A stretch of 8,114 nt of DNA from Candidatus Pacearchaeota archaeon (GCA_014728745.1 WJLC01000060.1:1-8114), one strand, 5' to 3'; shown: positions 1-7,035, counted from the stretch's first letter. Notes: generated by a model not told the origin, from the sequence alone. Numbers and translations are program-made.

Positions 1-3000
1 ATATACTTCCAGATACTTGTTCAGATGTTTTAGATAATGAAATTGATTACAGAGATACAAACATACTTGGATTAGATTACACTGGTGCAACAAATGCTTC
101 AATAATATTAGATGGAAGTGATTGCGGTGATAGTGATTGTGAGGGAATTATTTCAGACATTGGAAGTGATGGTGTGCCAGACGGTATTTGCAATTATTCA
201 ACTGGACAAGTTGCTATAGAGAGCAATTGTACTGACAATATAGATAATAACTTAGATGGATTAACTGATTGTGAGGATTCAGACTGTCAGGGAACTTCAA
301 CTTGCCCTAGTAATCCAAGCAATAGCATAGTTTCAAGAAACTGCTCAGAAACAGATTGTTCAGCTGAGACTGAGATTAATGCAGTAACAGAGACTCTGCC
401 TTTTTACACTTATGAATCTAACTTTAATTCAAAAACAGTTGATATTAACTACACCAATTATCAATATAAAGGCAGGAATTTGACATTCCATTTCAGTGAT
501 ATTTCAGATAATGTTGGTGGAGAGCAGATAAAGATATTCTTTGGTACTACAGGTGATACCCTATTCCCTTATGAAATAAATGCTTCTGGAAGCACAGTGT
601 GGGTGCAAGGAGACTATGCAGATAATTTCTCAAAGACATTCTACAGCTATGGGGCACAAGAAGAGAATGACTCAATAGTATTAGAATATTTAGATGGGGG
701 CGCTAATTTATATCCTAACGATGATTTAAATCTAACAGTTGTAATAGGAATTTCAGACAGTGCTCTTGTTGCTCAGAATTCCCCTTATGAATTTACACTG
801 TCAGTTGTAGAGGGAAGTGTTGAAGCTAAGGATAATACAACTATAAATACAATTGAGAATGAAAATCCAAGTAAACCTTTTATTGTAAGAACAGATAATA
901 ATTTATCACTTCAGCTTATAAGATTTAATAATTACTCTTATAGACTTAGTGAAGATGATACTATAACTGTAAAAGTCAATGCTAGTGATGATGGGACATT
1001 TAACTCTGGAATAGAATACTGTGAATTCAATAATGGAAGTGGATGGATTGTTGAATCTGGAGTATATGATTGTATCCATGATATGAGTTTGCAAGAGGGA
1101 AGTAACACAATACAAATAAGGGCTGTTGATGGTGTAGGAAATGTTGGAGAAAGCACCTCAATGAATTTGAATGTTGTGACTCTTCCTAGACAGATAAGTG
1201 GGATGTATTGCTCTGGAAGTAATTGTACTGACACTTTCCCTGCAAAAACAAGAATTTCTCCTAATGAACTTTTAAACGTTGGAGTGAACTTTACAAGCGA
1301 TGTTGCAGGATTCACTTCTTCCGGCACAGGATGTAATGTTACTTTAGAGAATGATACAAACATAATTAATCTAGGAACAGCCCCATTAACTGCTTATAAT
1401 TCTGGAAAGAGTGCTAAATGTGTTGGAGAATTTACACTTAGCACAATTTCAAATGGATATTACAAAGTGGCAGTTGAAGTAATTGATGATAATGGAAACA
1501 GCGCAGTTGCAGGAGAGCTTCCTAATAAAGATGGAAATGATAAAGAAGGATTCTTTGTATGTCCTTATATAACTTTGCCTAATGGGGAAAGGACTTGTGC
1601 ATATGAATCTGAAATTCCAGAAGCAGCACCTACTATGACTGATGTTATTATAAATTCAACTACAGGAACTAATAGATCTTCAGATAATTTAACATGCTAT
1701 GCTCAGGCAACTGATACTGATGGAGATAATATAACCTTTGATGGATCATGGTATAAAAATGGTGTTGAAAATTCTAGTTTTAATCTTTCTCCTATAAACT
1801 TTTCTTCTGGAGATGTTGTAAATGTCTCTGTAATTAGTAATGAAAGAACATTTGTAGGAGAAAATTGGAGTTGTAAAGTAAGAGCCTATGACTGGATGAA
1901 TTACAGTTCTTACAAAAGCTCAAACAATTTGACAATTTTAGACAACAACCCTCCAATAATGGATAGTGTTTTTGTCAATTCCAGCTTAGGAAACAATTAC
2001 ACTGATGAGGATTTGAATTGTTATGCTAAGGCAACAGATTTGAATGGAGACAATTTAAGTTATGAAGGTGATTGGTATAAAGATGGAGAATTGTTTGTGG
2101 GGCTCATAAAGAATATTACAGATACTGGAGAGAGCACACTATCTACTTCAGCAAGGGACATTGATTTTGATTCTTCTGGAAATATTTATGTTGGTGGTTT
2201 AGAACTTGGGGCAACAGATAACTTTTTTACAGCCAAGTTTAATTCCAGCGGAAGCATGATTTGGAACAGGACTTTTGATTATAATGAATCCAATGAACAG
2301 GCAGAAGGAATTGCAGTTGACTCAAATGGAAATGTTTATGTTGTAGGAGATTTTAACGATGGCTCAGATCATGACATATTGATTGTAAAGTACAATTCAA
2401 CAGGAGATTACCAGTGGAACAGGACATTTGACACTGACAATGATACTGAGGCATATGATGTAGATGTTGACTCAAATGGAAATCTTTATACTGTGGGATA
2501 TTTTGAGAGAATAAGTTCAAATCATGATTGGTTGATTCTTAAATACAATTCTTCAGGAAACCAGGTTTGGAATGAGACTATTTATGATTCTGGATATGAT
2601 GAACAAGCTCATGCAGTTGAAATTGATAGCAGCAATGAGAGTTATTTCTATGTAACAGGCTATGCTGAGTTCACTTCAACAGGGGTTTATTATTTCAGAA
2701 CAATTAAATTCAATAGTTCAGCAGGAATAGAATGGATTGGCAATCATGATCCTATTCCTGGAGGCACTGTTCAAGCAAAAGCAGTCAGAGTTGCAGATGC
2801 TTCAGGAAATGTGTATGTTTCTGGAGCTGTTTACAATACCACTGGAGGAGGATCAAATTATGATTTTTATGCTTTAAAATACAATTCAACAGGAGATTAT
2901 CAATGGAATGTTAGTAGAGATTTGGGAGGTGATAGCATAGACATAATTGAGGGAATGGATATAGATAATATTGGGAATCTTTACATTGGTGGTTATAAGA

Positions 3001-5399
3001 GGTTTGTTTCAGCATATGTATTGAAATATAATTTAGAAGGAGACTATATCTGGAACAACACAGACAGTAATTTAGGAAATGCTGTCTCTGATTTAAGATA
3101 CAACAAAGATACAAACAAGTTTTACATTGCTGGAGGAAATTTCTTTACTTACTTGGACGCAGTTGTTGAAGAGTATAAAGATGGGTTTGCAACTGAGAGC
3201 AAAGAGCAGGGTGAGGAAGCCTTAGTAGATGTTTTAGATTATGAAGCAACTAGTGCTGAGGACAACTGGAGCTGCAGAGTCAGAGCCAAGGATAATGAAT
3301 CTTATTCTAATTACTTGTTCAGCAGCAACTTAACAGTTAATCTTAAGAAAGACAATGGAGAGCAATGTGCTAGTGGAGACGAATGCCAGTCAGGAAACTG
3401 TGTTGAGGGGGTTTGCTGTGATACTGCTTGCTCAGGCGGATGCTATTCCTGCCTTGCATCTAGAACAGGAGGAAGTGATGGAACTTGCTCAGCTGTAATA
3501 GATAATACTGACCCATTAGATGCCTGCTTTGAAGGCAATTATGTATGTTCAGGAAGTGGAAGTCCTAATTCATGTTCAAGAACTTTTGATTCAGGACTTT
3601 GTGTTTCTGGAGCTTGTGAAAGTGGCGGTGGAAGTGATAATGCTCCTTTAGGAGATGTTTGTGACAGTGGAAATTATATAGATGCAACAACTTTAGCATA
3701 TGCAGCAACAGATACAAGTTGTAATAGCTCTGTGCCTACAAATGGATTTGGAGACATTACAGATTATTATTATGCATGTGATGGAACAGGAGGAATAAGC
3801 TCAACAGCCTTTACAAGTGAGGTTAATACTGATTGTGGAACAGGATGTTGTTATGAGTCTGGAGGACCTATTTGTGTTGATAGTGGCAATCATAGCACAA
3901 TTAATTTCTATGACTTTGGTTCCTCAAATGGATTTGGAGACAATGGGGCAACAGATTATTGTATTAGCAATGAAGTGAAGGATTGTTATAGTGATGTAGA
4001 TTGTTTGGATGATTATTATTGTACTTCTAGCAATGAGTGTAGGGAAAAACCAAATGTTAGTTTAATTTATCCTGAAGATGGAGCAATATTCAACAATGAT
4101 GATGAAATACAGTTTAATTATTCAGTAATACATGGGTATTCTGGAATTCCTGCTAATTGCTCATTGTACGGGGATTTTAATGGCACATGGCAAAGAAACC
4201 AGACAATGTATACTGGATTGGATAATGATACTGAGACAGCATTCCCAAGCAAATTAACACTGTCAATAGGAAGCTATATATGGAATGTGCATTGTCATGG
4301 AAGCGATGACTGGGGTGATAATAATAGAACATTGGATGTTGAAGAGGAAAACAAGCCTACTTGGAATAACAATAATACAAATGCAGTTAATGGAACTACA
4401 AAATATAATGAGACAGTATGGTTTAGTATTAATTGGAGTGATGATACTGGAATGAACAGGAGCATATTCTCTTGGAATATGACTGGAAGTGGAAGCTTCA
4501 CAAATGAAACAACATATGACTGTGAAAATAATTTGACTTGCTTGCACAACCAATCATTAACAATAACTGGAACAAGAGGCGATGAATTTTGCTGGAAATT
4601 CTATGGTTATGATAAATTTGATAATTTGAATGAAACAGGATTATGGTGTTTCACAATTGGTAATACTCTTCCTACCGTAGAATTGATTTCCCCTGCTGAT
4701 AGGGCTAGTGTGACAGATAGAACTCCAACTTTGGTATGGAATGGAACAGATGTGGATGGAGATTCGTTAAGCTATGAACTTAACTTGACACTAGTCCCTA
4801 GCAGCTTATGTACTGATACAGGATTGAATCAATCAGGACTTAGCAATGAAAATTATACAACACCTGTATTGAATTGCCTGTATGACAATGGAGATTATTA
4901 TGAATGGAGTGTTAGAGCTAATGACAGTGTTGGAAGTTATGGGAACTGGAGCTCTATTAGAATCTTTAACATCAGCTCTCAGATTCTTATTAACCTGACA
5001 ACTGATTCAGTTAACTTTGGACAAATAGATAACAATGACACTAATGATACAACTGATGATAATCCTGGGCCGTTTGTACTGCAGAATGATGGAAATTGCA
5101 TAGTGAATTTAACAATAAATGCAACCCAGTTGTTTGATGAAGCTGCAAGCTCTTCAGATTATTATAAATACAAGATTGACAATAAAACAGGAGAAGAAGG
5201 AAGTTTTGATTCTCTTGCTAGTATTATTTCATGGACTCAGATGCCTGTTAATACTGCAGAGGTATTAGCAATAGCTGAGCTTAACTGGAGTAATTCAACA
5301 GATGTTGCTGAGACAGATTTATATGTGGAAGTTCCTTCATCAGAGAGTGCTGGAACAAAGTCAACAACAGTCTACTTTAGCTCAAGTTTAGCTGAATAA
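1..5399 (+). CDS. Giant modular, probably N-glycosylated surface protein (5' partial)
   Basis: The frame is open from base 3 to the TAA at 5397-5399 (1798 codons), so the true start lies outside the window; the GTG at 174 is an internal Val codon. With residue number = base/3, the modules are: two Asp/Cys-rich 'DN..D...DC.DSDC' stretches (about 6-100), Ig-like beta domains (about 105-540), a tandem pair of 'WYK[ND]G...NWSC.VRA' Ig-like repeats (541-1115) of which the second is split by a seven-bladed propeller (about 692-1061), a Cys-rich module (1117-1347), further Ig-like domains (1350-1655) and a C-terminal beta domain (1660-1798). By eye there are about 85 N-x-S/T sequons. No C-terminal membrane helix, LPXTG or PGF-type signal is present, so retention must come from a partner, the C-terminal domain or the unseen N-terminus. 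Likely role: extracellular adhesin or envelope protein; the ligand is unknown. The 35-base gap to the next gene suggests co-transcription. Confidence 0.9.
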   Translation, partial: ILPDTCSDVLDNEIDYRDTNILGLDYTGATNASIILDGSDCGDSDCEGIISDIGSDGVPDGICNYSTGQVAIESNCTDNIDNNLDGLTDCEDSDCQGTSTCPSNPSNSIVSRNCSETDCSAETEINAVTETLPFYTYESNFNSKTVDINYTNYQYKGRNLTFHFSDISDNVGGEQIKIFFGTTGDTLFPYEINASGSTVWVQGDYADNFSKTFYSYGAQEENDSIVLEYLDGGANLYPNDDLNLTVVIGISDSALVAQNSPYEFTLSVVEGSVEAKDNTTINTIENENPSKPFIVRTDNNLSLQLIRFNNYSYRLSEDDTITVKVNASDDGTFNSGIEYCEFNNGSGWIVESGVYDCIHDMSLQEGSNTIQIRAVDGVGNVGESTSMNLNVVTLPRQISGMYCSGSNCTDTFPAKTRISPNELLNVGVNFTSDVAGFTSSGTGCNVTLENDTNIINLGTAPLTAYNSGKSAKCVGEFTLSTISNGYYKVAVEVIDDNGNSAVAGELPNKDGNDKEGFFVCPYITLPNGERTCAYESEIPEAAPTMTDVIINSTTGTNRSSDNLTCYAQATDTDGDNITFDGSWYKNGVENSSFNLSPINFSSGDVVNVSVISNERTFVGENWSCKVRAYDWMNYSSYKSSNNLTILDNNPPIMDSVFVNSSLGNNYTDEDLNCYAKATDLNGDNLSYEGDWYKDGELFVGLIKNITDTGESTLSTSARDIDFDSSGNIYVGGLELGATDNFFTAKFNSSGSMIWNRTFDYNESNEQAEGIAVDSNGNVYVVGDFNDGSDHDILIVKYNSTGDYQWNRTFDTDNDTEAYDVDVDSNGNLYTVGYFERISSNHDWLILKYNSSGNQVWNETIYDSGYDEQAHAVEIDSSNESYFYVTGYAEFTSTGVYYFRTIKFNSSAGIEWIGNHDPIPGGTVQAKAVRVADASGNVYVSGAVYNTTGGGSNYDFYALKYNSTGDYQWNVSRDLGGDSIDIIEGMDIDNIGNLYIGGYKRFVSAYVLKYNLEGDYIWNNTDSNLGNAVSDLRYNKDTNKFYIAGGNFFTYLDAVVEEYKDGFATESKEQGEEALVDVLDYEATSAEDNWSCRVRAKDNESYSNYLFSSNLTVNLKKDNGEQCASGDECQSGNCVEGVCCDTACSGGCYSCLASRTGGSDGTCSAVIDNTDPLDACFEGNYVCSGSGSPNSCSRTFDSGLCVSGACESGGGSDNAPLGDVCDSGNYIDATTLAYAATDTSCNSSVPTNGFGDITDYYYACDGTGGISSTAFTSEVNTDCGTGCCYESGGPICVDSGNHSTINFYDFGSSNGFGDNGATDYCISNEVKDCYSDVDCLDDYYCTSSNECREKPNVSLIYPEDGAIFNNDDEIQFNYSVIHGYSGIPANCSLYGDFNGTWQRNQTMYTGLDNDTETAFPSKLTLSIGSYIWNVHCHGSDDWGDNNRTLDVEEENKPTWNNNNTNAVNGTTKYNETVWFSINWSDDTGMNRSIFSWNMTGSGSFTNETTYDCENNLTCLHNQSLTITGTRGDEFCWKFYGYDKFDNLNETGLWCFTIGNTLPTVELISPADRASVTDRTPTLVWNGTDVDGDSLSYELNLTLVPSSLCTDTGLNQSGLSNENYTTPVLNCLYDNGDYYEWSVRANDSVGSYGNWSSIRIFNISSQILINLTTDSVNFGQIDNNDTNDTTDDNPGPFVLQNDGNCIVNLTINATQLFDEAASSSDYYKYKIDNKTGEEGSFDSLASIISWTQMPVNTAEVLAIAELNWSNSTDVAETDLYVEVPSSESAGTKSTTVYFSSSLAE
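18..292 (+). other. Two Asp/Cys-rich DN..D motifs in the giant protein, possibly calcium-binding
   Basis: Two related stretches occur here. The first reads CSDVLDNEID, then later DGSDCGDSDCEG. The second (about 220-292) reads NCTDNIDNNLDGLTDC followed by EDSDCQG. The spacing of Asp and Asn resembles Ca2+-binding loops of thrombospondin type 3 or dockerin-like repeats, and similar 'DN.DG..DC.D.DC' strings occur in secreted modular proteins of bacteria and archaea. Calcium binding and the disulfides are inferred. The first copy is degenerate, with an insertion of about 20 residues between its two halves. Confidence 0.55.
2075..2086 (+). repeat. Left copy of 12-bp direct repeat at the propeller boundary
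   Basis: The string gtataaagatgg occurs here and again at 3173-3184, in the same reading frame, and encodes YKDG in both places. The copies are 1098 bases (366 codons) apart and bracket the propeller. Such a repeat can be the trace of the recombination that inserted the module, or convergence on a common turn motif. Confidence 0.7.
2391..2410 (+). repeat. 20-bp direct repeat between two propeller blades (first copy)
   Basis: The string tacaattcaacaggagatta is identical at 2880-2899, 489 bases (163 codons) away, encoding YNSTGDY in two different blades. A second pair, gttgactcaaatggaaat, is at 2316-2333 and 2466-2483, 150 bases (50 codons) apart. Identity at the DNA level suggests fairly recent blade duplication or gene conversion. 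Confidence 0.8.
2880..2899 (+). repeat. 20-bp direct repeat between two propeller blades (second copy)
   Basis: This copy is identical to 2391-2410 and in the same frame. The flanks diverge at synonymous positions (cag versus caa for Gln), so the duplication is not brand new. Confidence 0.8.
3173..3184 (+). repeat. Right copy of 12-bp direct repeat at the propeller boundary
   Basis: This is the partner of 2075-2086 (gtataaagatgg, encoding YKDG). Removing one copy and everything between would join 'GDWYKDG' to 'FATESKEQ...EDNWSC', giving an uninterrupted Ig-like repeat comparable to the preceding copy. Confidence 0.7.
3351..4041 (+). other. Cys-rich module with internal repeat in the giant protein
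   Basis: About 230 residues carry a high density of Cys. It opens with 'NGEQCASGDECQSGNC' then 'VEGVCCDTACSGGC', a pattern like the Dickkopf-type Cys-rich repeats of many bacterial secreted proteins. The rest is a loose duplication: 'CDSGNYID...NGFGDITDYYYAC' and 'CVDSGNHS...NGFGDNGATDYC'. An 18-bp string, caaatggatttggagaca, is shared at 3739-3756 and 3925-3942 (62 codons apart). Extracellular disulfide bonding is inferred. Only two N-x-S/T sequons fall here, unlike the rest of the protein. Confidence 0.7.
4974..5396 (+). other. C-terminal beta domain of the giant protein, shared with the 194-residue protein
   Basis: About 140 residues contain 'SVNFGQID', 'FVLQNDGN', 'VNLTINAT', 'YYKYKID' and a closing 'DLYVEVPSSESAGTKSTTV'. 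The same order appears in the protein encoded at 7036-7620: 'ICDFGSGN', 'LIYQNDGN', 'VNLSSDT', 'FEWMVDD', 'DFYLKIPEDAYTNGESSAV'. The likely job is attachment or assembly, since it sits at the extreme C-terminus where anchoring domains usually lie. The family name is not known to me. Confidence 0.7.
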
Positions 5400-5434
5400 T
5401 TAGGAATGATAATAAGGAAATAAAAAAAGGAAAA

Positions 5435-6691
5435 ATGAAAAGAGAGACTAAAACAAAAACAAGAGAAACAATGAAAAAAGGAGAAAACAAAAAAAAGATT
5501 TTTCAAGTCTGCTTATTTGCAATTTTATTTGTAAGCTTGTTTTTTATCCCAAATGCTCTTGCTATTGGGGTTAGTCCAGGAAGAAAGACAATTGATTATA
5601 CTGAAGAAATGGTTGGAGAAACTATTCATTGCTCATTTAAAGTTCTAAATCCTAGCTTAAAAAATACAAATGTAGATTTAAGTGTTAAAGGAGATTTGGA
5701 GAATAGTATAATATTGTATGAAAATTCTTTAGAGATTTTTTCTGGCCAGGAATCAGTTGAAGTCCCTTATTCAATTGATTTGAGTAGGAATTCCTTAAAT
5801 CTAAAGCCTGGAAAAAACCAGGCAGAGATTTTGATAACTGAGAATCCTTCAGATGATGAAAATGCTTTTAGTGCTGTGATGTCTGTAGCAACTCAGATAA
5901 TTATTAATTACCCTTACCCTGGAAAATACATTGAATCTTCTATTAATATTCAAGAATCTGGAAAAAATGAAACCACTAAATTCTCAATACCTGTTATTAA
6001 TAGAGGGGAGGAAGATATTGAATCTCTTAAAGCTAAAATTAATATTAGCAATAAAAATTCTAGCATAACTCAATTAGAATCAGAAAGCATTTCTATAAAG
6101 AGTATGGACAGAGAGGAATTAGATGTGGGTTGGATTGCAAATGTTCCTATGGGCGTTTATCAGGCAACAATTGATCTGGTTTATGATGATGAAATTGCAA
6201 CTTATTATAAGACATTCAAGGTTGGAGAAGTTAATGTAGAGGTATTTGATATTTTCACAGAGAATTTTGAGCTTGGTAACATTGTAACATTAAAAATACT
6301 TGTTGAAAATGAATGGAATGATATTTTGAAAGAGGTTTATGCTAATCTTATTCTTTATGATGAATCTGGGGAAAAAATAGCAGATATTAAAACTGCACCT
6401 TATGACTTAGAGCCTTTGGAGGAAAAGAGGATTCCTCTTCACTGGGACACAACAGGAGTTGAACAAGGAAAATATACCGGAAAGATAAGAATACTTTCAA
6501 GAGAAGGATTGTCTATTGAAAGAGAGATTTTTGCTGAGATTAATGAATATGGAATTGGGATTGAATTAGAGTCAGGAGGTTTTGTTTTAGAAGAAGAAAC
6601 TGCATTAAATACTGGGTTTCTTATTGTGCTTGTGCTTGCATTAGGTGGACTTGCTGCATGGATTATTTTCAAAAAGTTTCCAAGAAAATGA
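5435..6691 (+). CDS. Membrane-anchored Ig-fold (COG1361-like) exported protein, 418 aa
   Basis: The protein has a Lys/Arg-rich n-region, a hydrophobic segment (about 22-39) and a likely signal peptidase site after 'NALA' (residue 43). An Ig-like domain follows, from 'IGVSPGRKTIDY' to 'ILITE', then the 'INYPYPGKYIE' linker. Two or more further beta domains resemble COG1361/CARDB-type archaeal repeats ('FSIPVINRGEEDIESL', 'LKILVENEWNDILKEV'). A C-terminal helix (about 394-412) is followed by KKFPRK, so the body faces outward with a short basic cytoplasmic tail. It begins 35 bases after the giant gene and is probably in its operon. The start at 5435 has a weak, close AAAGG; ATG 5471 (M13) would remove 12 residues and leave a more normal signal peptide, so the start is uncertain. 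Likely role: envelope anchor, chaperone or docking partner of the giant protein (inference). Signal-anchor-Ig architecture recalls DUF916 partners of WxL proteins, but homology is unproven. Confidence 0.85.
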   Translation: MKRETKTKTRETMKKGENKKKIFQVCLFAILFVSLFFIPNALAIGVSPGRKTIDYTEEMVGETIHCSFKVLNPSLKNTNVDLSVKGDLENSIILYENSLEIFSGQESVEVPYSIDLSRNSLNLKPGKNQAEILITENPSDDENAFSAVMSVATQIIINYPYPGKYIESSINIQESGKNETTKFSIPVINRGEEDIESLKAKINISNKNSSITQLESESISIKSMDREELDVGWIANVPMGVYQATIDLVYDDEIATYYKTFKVGEVNVEVFDIFTENFELGNIVTLKILVENEWNDILKEVYANLILYDESGEKIADIKTAPYDLEPLEEKRIPLHWDTTGVEQGKYTGKIRILSREGLSIEREIFAEINEYGIGIELESGGFVLEEETALNTGFLIVLVLALGGLAAWIIFKKFPRK

Positions 6692-6693
6692 TG

Positions 6694-6712
6694 TATTTTT
6701 AATATTTTAATT
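6694..6712 (+). terminator. Possible oligo-T terminator after the 418-residue gene
   Basis: A T5 run (6696-6700) and a T4 run (6705-6708) lie just after the TGA at 6689-6691, with no GC-rich stem. Archaeal termination can use such U-tracts. The run is short, so some read-through into the next unit is possible. Confidence 0.4.
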
Positions 6713-6754
6713 GGGTAGCGGTGGTGAAAAATATAACTTTTTCAACGACAAAAA

Positions 6755-6764
6755 CTTTATAAAC
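6755..6764 (+). promoter_or_regulatory. Archaeal TATA-box promoter for the 63/194-residue gene pair
   Basis: The sequence ctttataaac follows an A-rich stretch (acaaaaa) that could act as a BRE. A start about 25 bases downstream would fall near 6785, giving a leader of about 58 bases. A second, weaker candidate (aaaaatataa, 6727-6736) lies upstream. This is the only plausible promoter between the 418-residue gene and the pair. Confidence 0.65.
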
Positions 6765-6782
6765 AAGTTTAGCATTTTCATA

Positions 6783-6806
6783 TTAAGCTTAAGAGCTAAT
6801 TAGCTC
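6783..6806. repeat. Adjacent palindromes in the leader of the gene pair
   Basis: The perfect 10-bp palindrome ttaagcttaa (6783-6792) abuts the perfect 14-bp palindrome gagctaattagctc (6793-6806). In RNA the second could form a 5-bp stem with an AAUU loop about 25 bases before the ribosome binding site. In DNA either could bind a dimeric regulator next to the predicted transcription start. Confidence 0.5.
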
Positions 6807-6830
6807 AAGTTTTAATTAAATTAAATAAAA

Positions 6831-6835
6831 GGAGG
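6831..6835 (+). promoter_or_regulatory. Strong Shine-Dalgarno site for the 63-residue gene
   Basis: GGAGG within aaaaggaggt lies 7 bases before the ATG at 6843. It fixes the start and is much stronger than the site of the 418-residue gene. Confidence 0.85.
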
Positions 6836-6842
6836 TTGAATA

Positions 6843-7034
6843 ATGGATAACGGAAAACTTATTGTGGCATTATTGTTAATCGCTATAATATTTTCAGTAA
6901 TAACATTGGTTGTTACTATGAATTCTGATGTTGTTGTAACCCCTGGAAATGTCCAAGGTGAAACAAATGATGTTGGAACTGCAAGCGTTGTTCTTGAGAT
7001 AGTTAGAAACCCTTCAGCTGGAGGAGGAGCCTAA
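6843..7034 (+). CDS. 63-residue membrane/exported mini-protein, truncated paralogue of the next gene's N-terminus
   Basis: After five residues there is a hydrophobic helix (about 6-25), then a polar stretch 'VQGETNDVGTASVVLEIV' and a Gly tail ending GGGA. The N-terminus matches the next protein: 'KLIVALLLIAI...LVVTMN...GTASVVLEIV' against 'KLILTLSWIIV...LIVTLN...GEANLSITKF'. It therefore has the signal/anchor and only the first predicted beta-strand of the fold. It has a strong ribosome binding site, its own promoter and a one-base gap to the next gene, so it looks real and co-translated. No known family is recognised. It could be a minor subunit, cap or regulator of the 194-residue protein. 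A decayed duplicate is possible, but the intact start, stop and signals argue against it. Confidence 0.8.
   Translation: MDNGKLIVALLLIAIIFSVITLVVTMNSDVVVTPGNVQGETNDVGTASVVLEIVRNPSAGGGA
7020..7028 (+). promoter_or_regulatory. Shine-Dalgarno site for the 194-residue gene, inside the preceding coding region
   Basis: ggaggagga encodes part of the Gly tail of the 63-residue protein and lies about 8-11 bases before the ATG at 7036. The placement implies translational coupling of the two genes. Confidence 0.85.
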
Positions 7035-7035
7035 A

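Larger units (their letters stand above)
2076..3184 (+). other. Seven-bladed beta-propeller (SBBP-like repeats) inside an Ig-like domain
   Basis: Six clear repeats and a degenerate seventh follow the pattern '(V/I)D.DS.GN.Y..G......D....KYNS.G...WN'. The blade starts are at residues beginning DIDFDSSGN (about 2157), IAVDSNGN, VDVDSNGN, VEIDSSNES, VRVADASGN, MDIDNIGN and LRYNKDTNK (about 3096). The last blade ends at 'EEYKDG' and lacks its outer strand. The segment just after the first 'YKDG' ('ELFVGLIKNITDTGE') matches that missing strand, so the ring would close by N/C strand pairing. Known SBBP propellers are extracellular binding modules; what this one binds cannot be told. Confidence 0.8.
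1620..3345 (+). other. Tandem Ig-like repeats of the giant protein, second copy split by a propeller
   Basis: Copy 1 (about 1620-1940) runs from 'PTMTDVIINSTTG' through 'LTCYAQATDTDGDN' and 'GSWYKNG' to 'ENWSCKVRAYD'. Copy 2 starts at about 1944 with 'PPIMDSVFVNSSLG', 'LNCYAKATDLNGDN' and 'GDWYKDG', but its second half, 'DNWSCRVRAKD', appears only at about 3258-3290. Everything between is a different fold. The paired Cys residues in each copy fit the Cys-Cys of an Ig-like sandwich. The family is inferred from sequence pattern, not from a database match. Confidence 0.75.

Noticed and set aside
174..176. GTG as the start of the giant gene
   Set aside because: The frame is open upstream to base 3 and the residues before it carry the same Cys/Asp motif as those after it; no ribosome binding site precedes it.
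938..1363. Antisense open frame of 141 codons
   Set aside because: It lies opposite the giant gene and has no ribosome binding site or recognisable protein features; a shadow of an AT-rich, repeat-biased coding strand.
2075..3184. Insertion sequence target-site duplication
   Set aside because: The insert is a continuous in-frame propeller with no transposase or terminal inverted repeats, so the 12-bp repeat is not a transposon footprint in the usual sense.
4263..4553. Two overlapping antisense open frames
   Set aside because: They are in different frames over the same bases, opposite clear Ig-like coding sequence, with no initiation signals.
5340..5399. Sortase, PGF-CTERM or transmembrane anchor at the end of the giant protein
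   Set aside because: The last residues are polar Ser/Thr-rich, with no LPXTG, PGF or hydrophobic helix followed by basic residues.
5406..5423. Tiny ATG frame (MIIRK) between the giant and 418-residue genes
   Set aside because: Five codons with no sign of function; it lies in the short intergenic gap and is expected by chance.
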